DNA of 60,954 nucleotides from Sedimenticola hydrogenitrophicus (GCF_025175675.1 NZ_JANIOA010000029.1:1-60954), one strand, 5' to 3'. Counted from the stretch's first letter, positions 27,750-37,554 are shown. Numbers and translations are program-made. Notes: generated from the letters alone by a model not told the origin.

Positions 27750-28394
27750 TCAGGCAAAGGGATTGTCGATAAGAGGCACGATCTGCAGCAGACCGCAGCC
27801 AAAAGTGCGGGCGCGGCCAATGCCCTGAGTGAAACTGTTGCGAAACTGTTCTCGATCGGTAACACGGAGTTGGCCTTGCACGTGTGCTTGGGCGATGGTG
27901 ACGGGATTATGCTGTTTGTCGTTGAAATTCAGCACTTCAACTTTATCCACCTGCAGGTGTTGTGGCGACACACGAAAGCCCCAGCTCTGTTGCGCCCGTT
28001 CCGTGAACCATTCACCAATCGCCTCGCGCCCCTTGATCGGCAACAGCTTGCGGCTGGCGCTATCGCGCCGTGTCGGGTTGACGATGATCTTGAAGCGATA
28101 GTGGTCATGATCGAGAAAACCGTTCGCCACCGGCCTGCTCTGTACCTCGCCGTACAGGCCGCCAATACAATCGGCGGGTGCACGGTTTGCCAGCAAAAGG
28201 ATGCGACGACCGGAAAAATCGCCGCCCTGGTCAGCAAACAGGATGCCGCTACTCTGGCTCGCGCTTTTCTCCCTGGCTTCACGCACATCCTCATACAGGC
28301 TGTAGACCACCCGATGCAGGGAGTAGGGGTCAGTGATTCGCAGCGCCTTGACCGCCTTGCGATCGAGGTGCAGCACGCTGGCGATCATGCTCAT
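27750..28394 (-). CDS. cas6e: Pre-crRNA endoribonuclease Cas6e (CasE/Cse3)
   Basis: A 214-residue tandem-ferredoxin RAMP nuclease that cuts at the base of the repeat hairpin. The catalytic-region His is in DPYSLHRVVYSLY (about residue 27). The Gly-rich loop is GIGRARTFGCGLLQIVP near the C terminus. The ATG overlaps the cse2 stop (ATGA). Its placement between cse2 and cas7 is the notable feature of this operon. Confidence 0.93.
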   Translation of the reverse strand: MSMIASVLHLDRKAVKALRITDPYSLHRVVYSLYEDVREAREKSASQSSGILFADQGGDFSGRRILLLANRAPADCIGGLYGEVQSRPVANGFLDHDHYRFKIIVNPTRRDSASRKLLPIKGREAIGEWFTERAQQSWGFRVSPQHLQVDKVEVLNFNDKQHNPVTIAQAHVQGQLRVTDREQFRNSFTQGIGRARTFGCGLLQIVPLIDNPFA

Positions 28395-28945
28395 GTGCCT
28401 TCCTCCTGTGCGTTTTCATTCACCGGCTGGCTGTAAAACTCCTGTGCCCACTGCGCTTTGACCTGCTGATCATTAAATGAAAAGCGGTGTAACTGCCCGA
28501 GCAGGCGAATGAAGTCGAGCGGCTGTCTGGCCTTGCTGTCGATGAGCGAAAAGAGCGAGCGCAGGATTCGGCTCACTTCGGCCAGGTCAGAGCAGGCCAG
28601 CAAGCGTCTGAGTCGTGCCTTAGCCTGGCTGCTTTCCCGGCCCTCCTCATAGCAGGCGGCGATTGCCCTGCCCAGAGACAGTGTACCGTTGCGCTCCGCC
28701 TTGGACTTGGCAATCGCCGCTGCGATGGCGACAAACGGTAACCGTTGATATTCACGCTCAAGGTCGATGCCATACGAAGCCAGCAGTTCCCAGCTTTGGT
28801 ATTCAGTTGCCGGGTTATCCGCCCGCCGCAGGCGTGCGGCAAGCCCTTTATCCTGCTGGCACTGCTGGACGACACCATTGACGAAACGCATCTCCCACTC
28901 GTGATATTTATCACTGCTTTGCTTTTGGGTTTCTACCGCTTCCAT
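28391..28945 (-). CDS. cse2: Cascade small subunit Cse2 (CasB)
   Basis: A 184-residue all-helical small subunit, present as a dimer in Cascade, that stabilises the displaced strand. Recognisable features: LAARLRRADNPATEYQSWELL and a C-terminal basic helix with FIRLLGQLHRFSFNDQQVKAQWAQEFY. It starts 4 bp after cas8e ends, indicating tight operon packing. Confidence 0.9.
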   Translation of the reverse strand: MEAVETQKQSSDKYHEWEMRFVNGVVQQCQQDKGLAARLRRADNPATEYQSWELLASYGIDLEREYQRLPFVAIAAAIAKSKAERNGTLSLGRAIAACYEEGRESSQAKARLRRLLACSDLAEVSRILRSLFSLIDSKARQPLDFIRLLGQLHRFSFNDQQVKAQWAQEFYSQPVNENAQEEGT

Positions 28946-28949
28946 TCCC

Positions 28950-30458
28950 TCACGCCTCCTGTTTCAGGTATTTGCTATTACTCGGTCGGCACTTGGCCCA
29001 GGCATCAAGCTGTCGTGCGGTTTCTTTTGGGCAGTACTGGTCGTAGGCTTGCTGAATGTTGCCGGCAAAGCGTTTGCGCAGTCGCTGCCGTTGCAGACGG
29101 CCCTGCTCGTTAGGGTCACAACTATCCACCAGCGCCTGAAAATTGCGCTCGCAGAGTTGCCAGAAGAGGTGGGTTGCCTGCGCGGCAAGTTTGCCACCAC
29201 TATTTTTTGCGTCGACACTCAGTTCCTTGTAAAAGCCGATCACTCGACCATAGAGCCCTTTGGCCAGCTCATTGAGGGCATTCATCTCCGCCTTGAGCTG
29301 TGCAAACCAGCTGTCACCCAGCATGTCGCTATGCAGCCAGATCGTTGACTCGACAAAGTCATCACTTCCGGAGGCATACTGCTCACCGGCATTGCTGCTG
29401 ACTCGCAACCCACCTGACCAGATGGCAAAGGTTGCTGTACTATCGCGTGCGCGATCTAAGCCGGCACTGATCTGTCTGCTTTGAAACCCCTGGATTTGCT
29501 CATGTCCGATAAAGCCCAGTAGTGAAGTCAGCTCGCGCCAGGGGCGTTTTTCTGGATTAACCCAGAGTGCCTTTGGCTCTTTTCCTGAATTATTCACGGC
29601 GACGGTTGGGTCAGTGACACCTTCCTTGTGGCTGGCATGTGTTAGACCTTCAGAGTAATGCAGCCCTTCATCGGCTAAGAGGCAAAAACGGCATAACGGC
29701 ACTAGCCTCCCCATGAGTGATTGCTTTAACCTCTGCGCCACTGGGCAATCTTCCCCAACCGGCATCAGCTCCCAGGGTGCGCCGCCGATGCCATGCGAGA
29801 AAATGTTGGTCTGTTCAATCTGCCGTGATGTCAGTAGATTGAGCCAGAGTGTTTGCTGTATAGCGTCACCAAGGAAATAGTTGTGCAATAGTCCCATGTG
29901 CGCGACCGACGGACCGGGCTTGCTGGAGGACGGCTTGCCCTTATCATTCCGCTTTCCCTGATAGCTTGGTGTCAGCGTTATGCTGTTGTCGGTTTTTTTC
30001 CCCGCCAGGGCAAACCCCATCAGACTGACCAGCAACACCGCCTTGTCGGCATCATCCAGTGGTCGTTGCACCTGAGTCTGACTTAGCACCGTGGTGTTCC
30101 CGGTGGACACCTCCGGCAGGACGGCGCCATAGCTCTGTAGCGCCGCCGCCGCAATGGCCGGCATCTGCAAAAACGGTCGTTCACCATAGAGATAGAAGCG
30201 GTCATGCCACTTCTCCAGGTACTCTGCGCAACGGCGAGACAGCCCCTCAGCCCCAAGAGCCTTCCACTCACGGTCATCCTCCGGTGTCACCGCCGCCTGG
30301 GCGATGGCCAGCAACAGCTTCATCAGGGCGATCTTCTGCACCGGGTTGCCACCCAGACTCCTATATTCCGGATGGGTGAATATCTGCCGCAAGCCGGCCC
30401 GGCCGACATCCGCCACTGGTATCCAGGGTTCATCCACCAGATTGAAACGGTTTTCCAT
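28950..30458 (-). CDS. cas8e: Cascade large subunit Cas8e (Cse1/CasA)
   Basis: A 502-residue protein, the PAM-sensing large subunit of the interference complex. The family start FNLVDEPWIPVADVGRAGL, the segment YGERPFLQMPAIAA, and the C-terminal four-helix bundle region are visible. The predicted PAM preference is discussed in the findings. Same length range as E. coli CasA. Confidence 0.94.
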   Translation of the reverse strand: MENRFNLVDEPWIPVADVGRAGLRQIFTHPEYRSLGGNPVQKIALMKLLLAIAQAAVTPEDDREWKALGAEGLSRRCAEYLEKWHDRFYLYGERPFLQMPAIAAAALQSYGAVLPEVSTGNTTVLSQTQVQRPLDDADKAVLLVSLMGFALAGKKTDNSITLTPSYQGKRNDKGKPSSSKPGPSVAHMGLLHNYFLGDAIQQTLWLNLLTSRQIEQTNIFSHGIGGAPWELMPVGEDCPVAQRLKQSLMGRLVPLCRFCLLADEGLHYSEGLTHASHKEGVTDPTVAVNNSGKEPKALWVNPEKRPWRELTSLLGFIGHEQIQGFQSRQISAGLDRARDSTATFAIWSGGLRVSSNAGEQYASGSDDFVESTIWLHSDMLGDSWFAQLKAEMNALNELAKGLYGRVIGFYKELSVDAKNSGGKLAAQATHLFWQLCERNFQALVDSCDPNEQGRLQRQRLRKRFAGNIQQAYDQYCPKETARQLDAWAKCRPSNSKYLKQEA

Positions 30459-30469
30459 AATCTCTGTCC

Positions 30470-33073
30470 TTAGTCTTTTATAACCCGGTAACCCAAGTCA
30501 TCCCGATAATCCAAGCGATGCTCTTGGTGAACACTGGCACCTTGTAAGCCTTGCAGTGTACCTGTTTCATCCACCAGGGCCACCCGCAATATCGCTTCAT
30601 CCTGCTCCGGATGGCCGAGGTAGAAACAGTGGTGTAAACCAACTTTCATCAGTTCGTCGATACGCAACTTCGTGGGGGCGTCCTGTATGCGCGCCGGCAC
30701 AATCTGGCGCATCAGCTTCACACTAAGCCTACGCCACTCGCGCTTGCGTAACCTGTGACGATCCCACGGCAATAGTAACTGCTCCCCGTCCAGCAAGGTC
30801 AGACGACTGGCGCGCTGTTCAGGCAGGAATGCCAAACTACGCAGCAGCAACACCTCGTGGCTATCCGTTTCGCTGTAGCGGGTCTGTGCCTTGCTCTCGG
30901 GCAGGGTTTTGCCTGATTCAGCCAGGGTTACACGCGCCAACTGATGCAAGGCCTTGCGACCAGTACGCCAACGCGTGCCGTTGTCCAGCTCATCCAGCCA
31001 TTTGGCCATGTAGTCAATTTCATCACGTTGGACGTAGGTCTGCTCAATCAGTGTTCGTATATCACCCGGCAGGTTGATGGACGGCCGCTGCTGCCAGACC
31101 CCCAGAGTGCGGCACAGCACATAGGGGCTGTATACAAAGGCGGTGTTGCCAAAGGCCTGTTGTGGCGCTGCCACGGCCTGCTCAAGGGCTGGAGTCAGCA
31201 GCCAGGCTTCACACACGGCAGCGGGACATCTGGGGGTATCGGCGTGGCGCCACAGGCGGCCCGTGCGTTGCAGCAACATGTCGGTGGGCGCAAAGCGACT
31301 GACCAGAAAGTCAGCATCGATATCCAGCGACTGCTCTAGTACCTGGGTACCTACAAGGATGCGCCCTTGCCGCTGGCGCTGCGGCCAGCCCGGTTTGCCG
31401 TAGAGGTTGACCCAGTGGTCTTCAATCCGCTGACGATCGTCGGCGGTGTAGCGCGAGTGCAGCAAACCACAGGTTAGTCCCAACTCACAGGCCCGCGCGG
31501 CCAGATCAAGATAGCGTTGCTGGGCTTCTACTACCGTATTTTCGATCCACAACACCTGCTGTCCCTGGAGCGCGCGGTCGATGGCTTCATTGATGGCGCT
31601 CATGTCACTCTCGACCATGCTGATGGCGACAGTCTGATGAGCGACTATGGGTACATAGATTTCGGCCACCTCTTGCTGCCGAGGTGCGGAAGTGATCAGA
31701 GGGTATTCGTCGCTTTTCAGATCACACCCCAGCATTTGCCGACGACGATCCCGGTTCAAAGTTGCGCTGAGGATAATTACCGTGCAGTGCAGCTCTCGTA
31801 ACAGCTCAACCAGCGCATCAAGTAGTGTGCCGGTATAGGCGTCGTATGTATGCACCTCGTCCAGAATGACTACCTTACCGGCCAAGCCAAAGGCACGGAC
31901 GAAACCGTGCTTGACATTCATTGCCGCCATCAACGCCTGGTCAATGGTGCCGACCGCAAAGGGTGCCAACAGACCACGCTTGGCATGGTTGAACCATGCA
32001 CCACCCGGCCGTCCCTCCTCGCCCATTTCGTTTTCTTCAAGCATCCATGCTTTGCCATGCAGCAGCAAGGAGCGGTGAGCACAATTTGGCGCCAGTATCA
32101 CTTTAAGAAAATCATTGAAGCGCTCATAAATCTTGTTCGAGGTGAGTTGCGTGGGTAGGGCAAAATAGATCCCACTCGCCTGCCCGCTGTCGAGCATGTG
32201 ATAGGCGGCGTACAGCGCGGCCTCAGTTTTTCCCAGTCCCATGGGTGCCTCAAGAACGTATACTCCCGGCGATATGACCTGCTGTATAAGTTGATGTTGA
32301 GCGGGGCGTGGCTCAAAACTGAACACCTGACTGAACGACAGATTCGAGTGATATTTCGGAGGGATAAAACCGGCGGCGTCCAATGCACGGAAGATCTTCT
32401 CTTGCCATGGTGAAGCGGGGTCTTCAAAAAACTCACCTGAGCCGATCCAGTCAGCAACGGAAGTCAGCCCAGCCAACAGTCGCGCTTGGGGGAGAGATTC
32501 AACGACAGGCCAGTCAGTACCAAGTAATTTCTTGAGTTCTTCGACCAGAGCCTTGCGTTCGGCCTGCCATGATGCCCCGCCAAATACCTCATCGTCAGCC
32601 CTTTTCCCGCCGACCGGTGGCGAGTAGCCATGGTGCTGCCCCAGGATCTCAGGTACAAAATCAGGGGCGCCGAGTGCCTTGGCCGTTACCTGACTCACTC
32701 CGGCGTGACCACCCCAGTCATATTCCAGCGTCAAGTTGATGTTTGGCTGTGCCGGAAGTTCGCTAGTGCCCGTAGTGCAATTTCTACGGATTCTTTCAAA
32801 AAAATAGGGGCTGACCTTTCCAATGTCATGGCTAGCCGGTGCCATCGGTGCCCCTGGTGGGAAAAGGCGTTTACTCAAATTCTGCGGAAAACGGGCAATG
32901 ATCTCCCTGGCGACCTCACCAACAATCTGGCAGTGGTTAAGTACACTACGGCCCGGACGCACTTCACCCGTCATGTCCCGAAATGTTTTCGCGGGGCATT
33001 GATCAAAAGGAACGGTGCATTGCTCCCCAGAATTTGTATTTTTCTCTCTTCCCAGCACAACATCTCCAATCAA
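30470..33073 (-). CDS. cas3: Cas3 nuclease-helicase
   Basis: An 867-residue single-chain Cas3. The N-terminal HD nuclease has His47, His82-Asp83 in SHDIGKVSPYFFE, His123 and HHG at 147-149. The helicase has Walker A APMGLGKTEAAL (about 277-288), the DEVH box at 405-408 (VVILDEVHTYDAYTG) and LSATLNRDRR as motif III. It degrades the target strand after Cascade recruitment. ATG 33073 is the first in frame; Met34 is an alternative that still keeps His47. First cas gene; the 156-bp gap upstream of it probably holds the operon promoter. Confidence 0.94.
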   Translation of the reverse strand: MIGDVVLGREKNTNSGEQCTVPFDQCPAKTFRDMTGEVRPGRSVLNHCQIVGEVAREIIARFPQNLSKRLFPPGAPMAPASHDIGKVSPYFFERIRRNCTTGTSELPAQPNINLTLEYDWGGHAGVSQVTAKALGAPDFVPEILGQHHGYSPPVGGKRADDEVFGGASWQAERKALVEELKKLLGTDWPVVESLPQARLLAGLTSVADWIGSGEFFEDPASPWQEKIFRALDAAGFIPPKYHSNLSFSQVFSFEPRPAQHQLIQQVISPGVYVLEAPMGLGKTEAALYAAYHMLDSGQASGIYFALPTQLTSNKIYERFNDFLKVILAPNCAHRSLLLHGKAWMLEENEMGEEGRPGGAWFNHAKRGLLAPFAVGTIDQALMAAMNVKHGFVRAFGLAGKVVILDEVHTYDAYTGTLLDALVELLRELHCTVIILSATLNRDRRRQMLGCDLKSDEYPLITSAPRQQEVAEIYVPIVAHQTVAISMVESDMSAINEAIDRALQGQQVLWIENTVVEAQQRYLDLAARACELGLTCGLLHSRYTADDRQRIEDHWVNLYGKPGWPQRQRQGRILVGTQVLEQSLDIDADFLVSRFAPTDMLLQRTGRLWRHADTPRCPAAVCEAWLLTPALEQAVAAPQQAFGNTAFVYSPYVLCRTLGVWQQRPSINLPGDIRTLIEQTYVQRDEIDYMAKWLDELDNGTRWRTGRKALHQLARVTLAESGKTLPESKAQTRYSETDSHEVLLLRSLAFLPEQRASRLTLLDGEQLLLPWDRHRLRKREWRRLSVKLMRQIVPARIQDAPTKLRIDELMKVGLHHCFYLGHPEQDEAILRVALVDETGTLQGLQGASVHQEHRLDYRDDLGYRVIKD

Positions 33074-33229
33074 CGGTTATCTGTACTGCTATACGCCGCC
33101 ACTATTCGATCCAAGGCTCCATCTCCATTATTGGTATGTCGTTCCTCTTCTTGTCTTCGACTTTCAGTCCATGAGAGCATCAACTCTAACCGATAACTGG
33201 CTCATATATTGACCCTGCTGCCATCCGGG

Positions 33230-34195
33230 TTACGGTTTTTGGTAGTGCTGCAGCGCCTGGAGCAGTCGCTCCTCCACCTTGGCACTGAGCGCCGCCGGCC
33301 CCACCACCTCTACATCCGGGCCATATTTGAGGATGTCCATCAGCAGCTCCGTGGGATTGGCATAAGGGACATGCAGCTCATAGCATTCGCCAAGCCACTT
33401 CCCGACCTGTTTGGGATGCCACTGTTCGTCGGCGACCCAACGGGACATGCGCGGCGAAAAGCGCAGCACCGCCCAGTCGCTCGCTTCATCAGTGAAGATG
33501 CCGAAGCCCGCATCGAGGTGGTGCTTGAGCGCTGCTTCGTCTATCTGGCGCTGCGGAATGGCCTGGATATGGGTATCCGTGATCCGGTCCAGCGAGAAGG
33601 TGCGCAGTGCATCCGCCGACTCACACCAGGCGATGGCATACCAGTTATCGCGGTAGTGGAGCAGACGATAGGGGTGGATCCGTCGCCGGGTCCGTTCTCC
33701 CTTCCCCCTGCCGTGGTAGTCGATATCGAGCACATTGCCATCCAGCACGGCGCCGGCGACGGTGCCGAAACAGTGGCTTTCCAGGCCACGGCTGCCCATC
33801 GGCTGCAGCACGATGCGGGAGGTGACGGTGTTGCTGGTATGGCCGCTCTTCTCCAGCAGGGCGCGGATGCGTGTCTTCAGCGGGCCGATGTGAGGGCCGA
33901 GGAACCCGGGCTGTACGCTCTCCAGCAACTGCTCACTGGCAAGCAGGGCGTAGAGTTCGCTTTTATTGAACCAGAGTCCCGGAAGCTCGAATTCACCTTG
34001 CCCGGTATCGTAGTAGTAGGCATTGTCGTGCCGGTCGTAGATCAGCGGCGCCCCAAGTTGATCGCGCAGCAGGTCCAGATCGCGTTTGATGGTAGCCCTG
34101 GAGACCTCGAGACGCTCCATCATCCGCTGCAGCGAGAGACGGCGTTCCTTTTTCAGGAGCTGGTGTAACTGGAATATTCGGCTGGTGACGCCCAC
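33230..34195 (-). CDS. WYL-domain transcriptional regulator upstream of cas3
   Basis: A 321-residue protein with an N-terminal winged helix-turn-helix (RIFQLHQLLKKERRLSLQRM, EVSRATIKRDLDLLRDQLGA). A WYL domain follows (YRLLHYRDNWYAIAWCESAD then LRTFSLDRI), and then a C-terminal WCX-like part. WYL regulators commonly sense nucleic-acid ligands and are enriched at CRISPR and defence loci. It is on the same strand and 156 bp upstream of cas3, so it is the best candidate regulator of this locus (inference). Confidence 0.88.
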   Translation of the reverse strand: MGVTSRIFQLHQLLKKERRLSLQRMMERLEVSRATIKRDLDLLRDQLGAPLIYDRHDNAYYYDTGQGEFELPGLWFNKSELYALLASEQLLESVQPGFLGPHIGPLKTRIRALLEKSGHTSNTVTSRIVLQPMGSRGLESHCFGTVAGAVLDGNVLDIDYHGRGKGERTRRRIHPYRLLHYRDNWYAIAWCESADALRTFSLDRITDTHIQAIPQRQIDEAALKHHLDAGFGIFTDEASDWAVLRFSPRMSRWVADEQWHPKQVGKWLGECYELHVPYANPTELLMDILKYGPDVEVVGPAALSAKVEERLLQALQHYQKP

Positions 34196-34468
34196 GGTCG
34201 ATCCCTGGTTTATTGTTGTTATCTCTGGCGGCCGCCGGTATTAAGCGAGCTACCTCCCTGACCAGCGGAAATAACCTCGTAAAGTGCTGAGGAATTCGAT
34301 TCATTTTAGCTGGCGACCACAATACACACGAACACCATGCCTGTTCAAGACTTCGACCGCCCTCGTTAACTGATTCCGGCTCCACGATGGGCTTGCGGCA
34401 GAGACAGGGGTTCAGAAAAGGCCAGGGGGGATCACAGTGGCATTCCCACGCCACCCTTTTTTACAACT

Positions 34469-34606
34469 CAAGTTTCGGAGTTCATTTCACAAAGCCCGAA
34501 TCGCTGAATTCGAGGGAGGATAAGCATCAGCGCATCCACAATGAATCGGATGGCGGTGGATGCGCAAGCTTATCCACCCTACAAGTACTGCGAACTCCGA
34601 AACTTG
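34469..34606. repeat. CAAGTTTCGGAGTTC palindromic element, copy 1 (138 bp)
   Basis: Terminal inverted repeats CAAGTTTCGGAGTTC and GAACTCCGAAACTTG. Inside lies a smaller palindrome, GGATAAGCATCAGCGCATCC with its partner ATGCGCAAGCTTATCC. Copy 2 is at 46418-46557. It occupies the centre of the gene-free stretch 34196-34823; I see nothing else firm there. Confidence 0.85.
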
Positions 34607-34823
34607 ATTTACAATTGCGATTGCGTTGGAACTATCCTTTCTGCCTGCGGCCTTGGTGATCCCGAGGGGGCTTGTTGGTGAAAACCACTATCTCTTGTTG
34701 AGACGATCTGAAGATATACTGCGGTCATGTCCTCACGGATGCCGGGTGTATTGAAGATCGGCCGGTGGGGCTTGTGCACAGATAACTAGAAAAGCGTGCG
34801 GCGGTTGAGGAGGAGGTGTGATG

Positions 34824-35366
34824 ATGCGACTTATGCAACGGCTCGGTCTGGGCCTGGTACTCTCGCTGGCGGTGCTGGCGGCCCAGGGCGGCACTCCGCG
34901 CGATCCCGGCCGGTACTTTTTCGACCAGACGCTGGGGGATTTCAGCGAGGAGCTGGAAACGGCCCGGCAGGACGGCAAAAAGGCCATTCTGATCATGTTC
35001 GAGATGGATGAGTGCCCCTTTTGTCATCGCATGAAGCAGACGGTGCTCAATCAGCCGGAGATCCAGGATTACTTCAAACAGCACTTCCTGGTGTTGAGTG
35101 TCGATATCGAGGGCGATGTCGAGATCACCGACTTCAAGGGTCAACTAACCACCGAGAAGGATTTTGCCTTCAAGGGCAACCGGGTCCGCGCGACTCCGGT
35201 GTTCGCCTTCTTCGATCTCAACGGCGATCCGATCAAGGGTGCCCGCTACACCGGGGCCACCAACGGCCCGGAGGAGTTCCAGTGGTTTGGCGAATATGTG
35301 GTCGATGAGGTGTTCCGGGAGATGAGTTTCACCCGCTATAAGCGCGCCAGACAACAAGCCAACTGA
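34824..35366 (+). CDS. Exported thioredoxin-fold protein (SoxW/DsbD-gamma-like)
   Basis: A protein of about 180 residues with a signal peptide (LGLGLVLSLAVLAAQG). The thioredoxin-type site is MFEMDECPFCHRMKQTVL, with CPFC redox cysteines. The cis-Pro segment is RATPVFAFFDLNG. Single-domain periplasmic thioredoxins of this shape serve thiol reduction, in some sulfur oxidisers within Sox systems, but no sox gene is nearby. AGGAGG precedes two adjacent ATGs (34821, 34824); the second has the better spacing. Confidence 0.82.
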   Translation: MRLMQRLGLGLVLSLAVLAAQGGTPRDPGRYFFDQTLGDFSEELETARQDGKKAILIMFEMDECPFCHRMKQTVLNQPEIQDYFKQHFLVLSVDIEGDVEITDFKGQLTTEKDFAFKGNRVRATPVFAFFDLNGDPIKGARYTGATNGPEEFQWFGEYVVDEVFREMSFTRYKRARQQAN

Positions 35367-35385
35367 ACGCTGCCGGAGCGCATAA

Positions 35386-36705
35386 ATGAAGCATAAACAG
35401 CTGCTCAAGCGACTGCTGCCTCTGGCGATGTTTCCAATGGCGCTGCTGCTGGCGCCCGCCCTGGCCGCCGAGGAGGCCCGGCTCCCGGAACCCCTGACCC
35501 TGGAATACGCCCTGTCGCTGGCCGATGAGGCCCACCCGGCGCTGACCCTGCGGCAGGCGCGGGTGGATGAGCGCCGGGCGATTCGGGAGCTGACCGAGGC
35601 GGAGGGTGGCTGGCATGTCGGGCTCACGGGCTCACTGCGCGTGGTGGACCCCTCCCACCGCTCCCTCGACGGCACCAACAACGACAGCAGCCTGCGCCTG
35701 AAGATGCGCAAGCGGCTGTACGATTTTGGTTACAGCGAGGCGGCGCAACAGGCCACCGATGCCGCGCTGGAGGGCAGTGAGTGGTCCTATCTGGAGGCGC
35801 GCCAGCAACGCCGCCTGTCCATCATGCGCGACTATTTCGATGTGCTGCTGGCGGACCTGCGCTACATCCGTGACAACGAAGCGATGACCATGGGTTACCT
35901 GCACTGGGACAAGGCCCGGCAGCGTCAAGAGCAGGGGCAGCTTTCCGATATCGAGGTGCTGGAGCTGGAGAGCCTGTTTCAGCAGCGGCGCACGGAGTGG
36001 CAGCGCAGCCGCAATCAACAGCGCGCCAGCCGTCTGAAGCTGGCCATCAGCCTGAATCGTCCCGAACAACTCTCCGGTACCCTGGCCGCGCCGCCGTTAG
36101 CGCTTGAGCGGGAGCTGCCCGAGGTGGCCCCGTTGACCGAGGAGGCGCTGAACAACAACCCGCGCCTGCGTGCCCTGCGCCGCCAGGTGGAGGCGGCCCA
36201 GGCCGAGGTGCGGGCGGCACGCTCCTACTATGGCCCCACCATCCATGGCGAGGTGGAGGCGGCGGCGTACAACCGGGTCACCAGTACCCGCGACCCGCTG
36301 GCGGCGGCGCTGGTGATCGAGGTGCCGCTGTTCAGCAGCACGTACGACGCCGCGCTGGCCAAACAGATCGCCCGGCTGCATCAGCAGCAGGCGCTGCTTG
36401 CCAACGGTGAGCTGGAGCTGCGCCAGGCGGTGCTGGATCTCTGGCTGGAGATCCAGGTCCTGCGGGACAAGCAGAAGGAGATGGCGGCGTTGGGCGCCTA
36501 CCGCGATCTCTATATCGACCGCAGCCGCGCCCTCTATGAGCTGGAGGTGAAGTCGGACCTGGGGGATGCGCAGGCGCAGATTTCCGACTATCAATTGCAG
36601 CAGGCGATGGCGGACTACGAGCTGGCCATGGCCTGGGCCAATCTCGATGCCCTGCGCGGGACACTTATAGAACATGAGGCAAGGGCTGTGGAGGAACAAC
36701 AATAA
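35386..36705 (+). CDS. TolC-family outer-membrane efflux/secretion channel
   Basis: A 439-residue outer-membrane factor. The signal peptide ends around ALAAEEA, then come two repeated OEP halves of long helices (LTLEYALSLADEAHPALTLRQ and later LTEEALNNNPRLRALRRQVE). A beta segment YDFGYSEAAQQATDAA follows the first helical pair. It starts 19 bp after the thioredoxin gene and overlaps the adaptor gene by 1 nt (TAATG), so the three may be one transcript. Confidence 0.85.
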   Translation: MKHKQLLKRLLPLAMFPMALLLAPALAAEEARLPEPLTLEYALSLADEAHPALTLRQARVDERRAIRELTEAEGGWHVGLTGSLRVVDPSHRSLDGTNNDSSLRLKMRKRLYDFGYSEAAQQATDAALEGSEWSYLEARQQRRLSIMRDYFDVLLADLRYIRDNEAMTMGYLHWDKARQRQEQGQLSDIEVLELESLFQQRRTEWQRSRNQQRASRLKLAISLNRPEQLSGTLAAPPLALERELPEVAPLTEEALNNNPRLRALRRQVEAAQAEVRAARSYYGPTIHGEVEAAAYNRVTSTRDPLAAALVIEVPLFSSTYDAALAKQIARLHQQQALLANGELELRQAVLDLWLEIQVLRDKQKEMAALGAYRDLYIDRSRALYELEVKSDLGDAQAQISDYQLQQAMADYELAMAWANLDALRGTLIEHEARAVEEQQ

Positions 36706-37472
36706 TGAAGCGGATACTGCTAGTGCTGGCGACGCTGCTGATGCACACGGCGGCGGCTGAAGAGCTGAACGCCACCCTGGACTGGAGTCAGCGGGTCGGC
36801 CTGGGGCTGACCGTCTCGGGGGTGATCGCCGACGTTGCCGTCAAGCCCGGCCAGCGGGTGGAAAAAGGTCAACTGTTGGTGACCCTGGACGACAGCCATC
36901 TGCGGGCGCGGATTGTCCGGGCCGAGGCCGAACTCGAAGAGGCGCGGCAGAACCGGGACGAGGGGGCGCGGGAGCTGGAGCGCGCCACCGAGCTGTATGA
37001 CCGCACGGTGCTGTCGGATCATGACCTGCAGTTGGCCCAGATCGGCGAGGCACGTGCCAAGGCGACTTGGCACAAGGCCCGGGCCGACCTGGCCGAGGCG
37101 CGTATCCTGCTGCGGCAGAGCCGTATCGAGGCGCCCTTTTCCGGGCTGGTGATTCATGTGGCTGCCCAGCCGGGTCAGGCGGTGATCAACGGCCTGCGTG
37201 CCGAGACCCTGATCGAGCTGGCGCGGGACGACCGGCTGGTCGCCCGCGCGGCCATCGGTGCCGAATTGGCTGCACGCCTGGAGAGCGGTGCCGGGGCCAG
37301 CGTGGAGCTGAGCGGGCAGCGGCTCGAGGCGCGGATAGACCGGGTCGGACTGGAGCCGGTGGAGACGGCCGGCAACGGGGCGCCGCTGTATGAATTGCGC
37401 GTGGTGTTCGATCGTCCCGAGGGGCTGTCGGCACGGACCGGCCTGCCGCTGGTGATCCGCACCCTGGAGTAA
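36705..37472 (+). CDS. Periplasmic adaptor (membrane-fusion) protein of RND/HlyD type
   Basis: A 255-residue adaptor with a signal peptide (LLVLATLLMHTAAA). The lipoyl-like half-motif is VIADVAVKPGQRVEKGQLLVTL, a coiled-coil hairpin spans about 70-130, and the second half-motif IEAPFSGLVIHVAAQPGQAV pairs with the first. A beta-barrel follows. No inner-membrane pump gene follows, so the pump must be elsewhere or lost. Confidence 0.82.
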   Translation: MKRILLVLATLLMHTAAAEELNATLDWSQRVGLGLTVSGVIADVAVKPGQRVEKGQLLVTLDDSHLRARIVRAEAELEEARQNRDEGARELERATELYDRTVLSDHDLQLAQIGEARAKATWHKARADLAEARILLRQSRIEAPFSGLVIHVAAQPGQAVINGLRAETLIELARDDRLVARAAIGAELAARLESGAGASVELSGQRLEARIDRVGLEPVETAGNGAPLYELRVVFDRPEGLSARTGLPLVIRTLE

Positions 37473-37554
37473 GGGGCGAGCCGGTCATGTTGATGGGTCA
37501 GGTTGTCCCTTCCCCCCCCCGCCGACGATTGTGGATGATGCGACCGGCGCTCCC

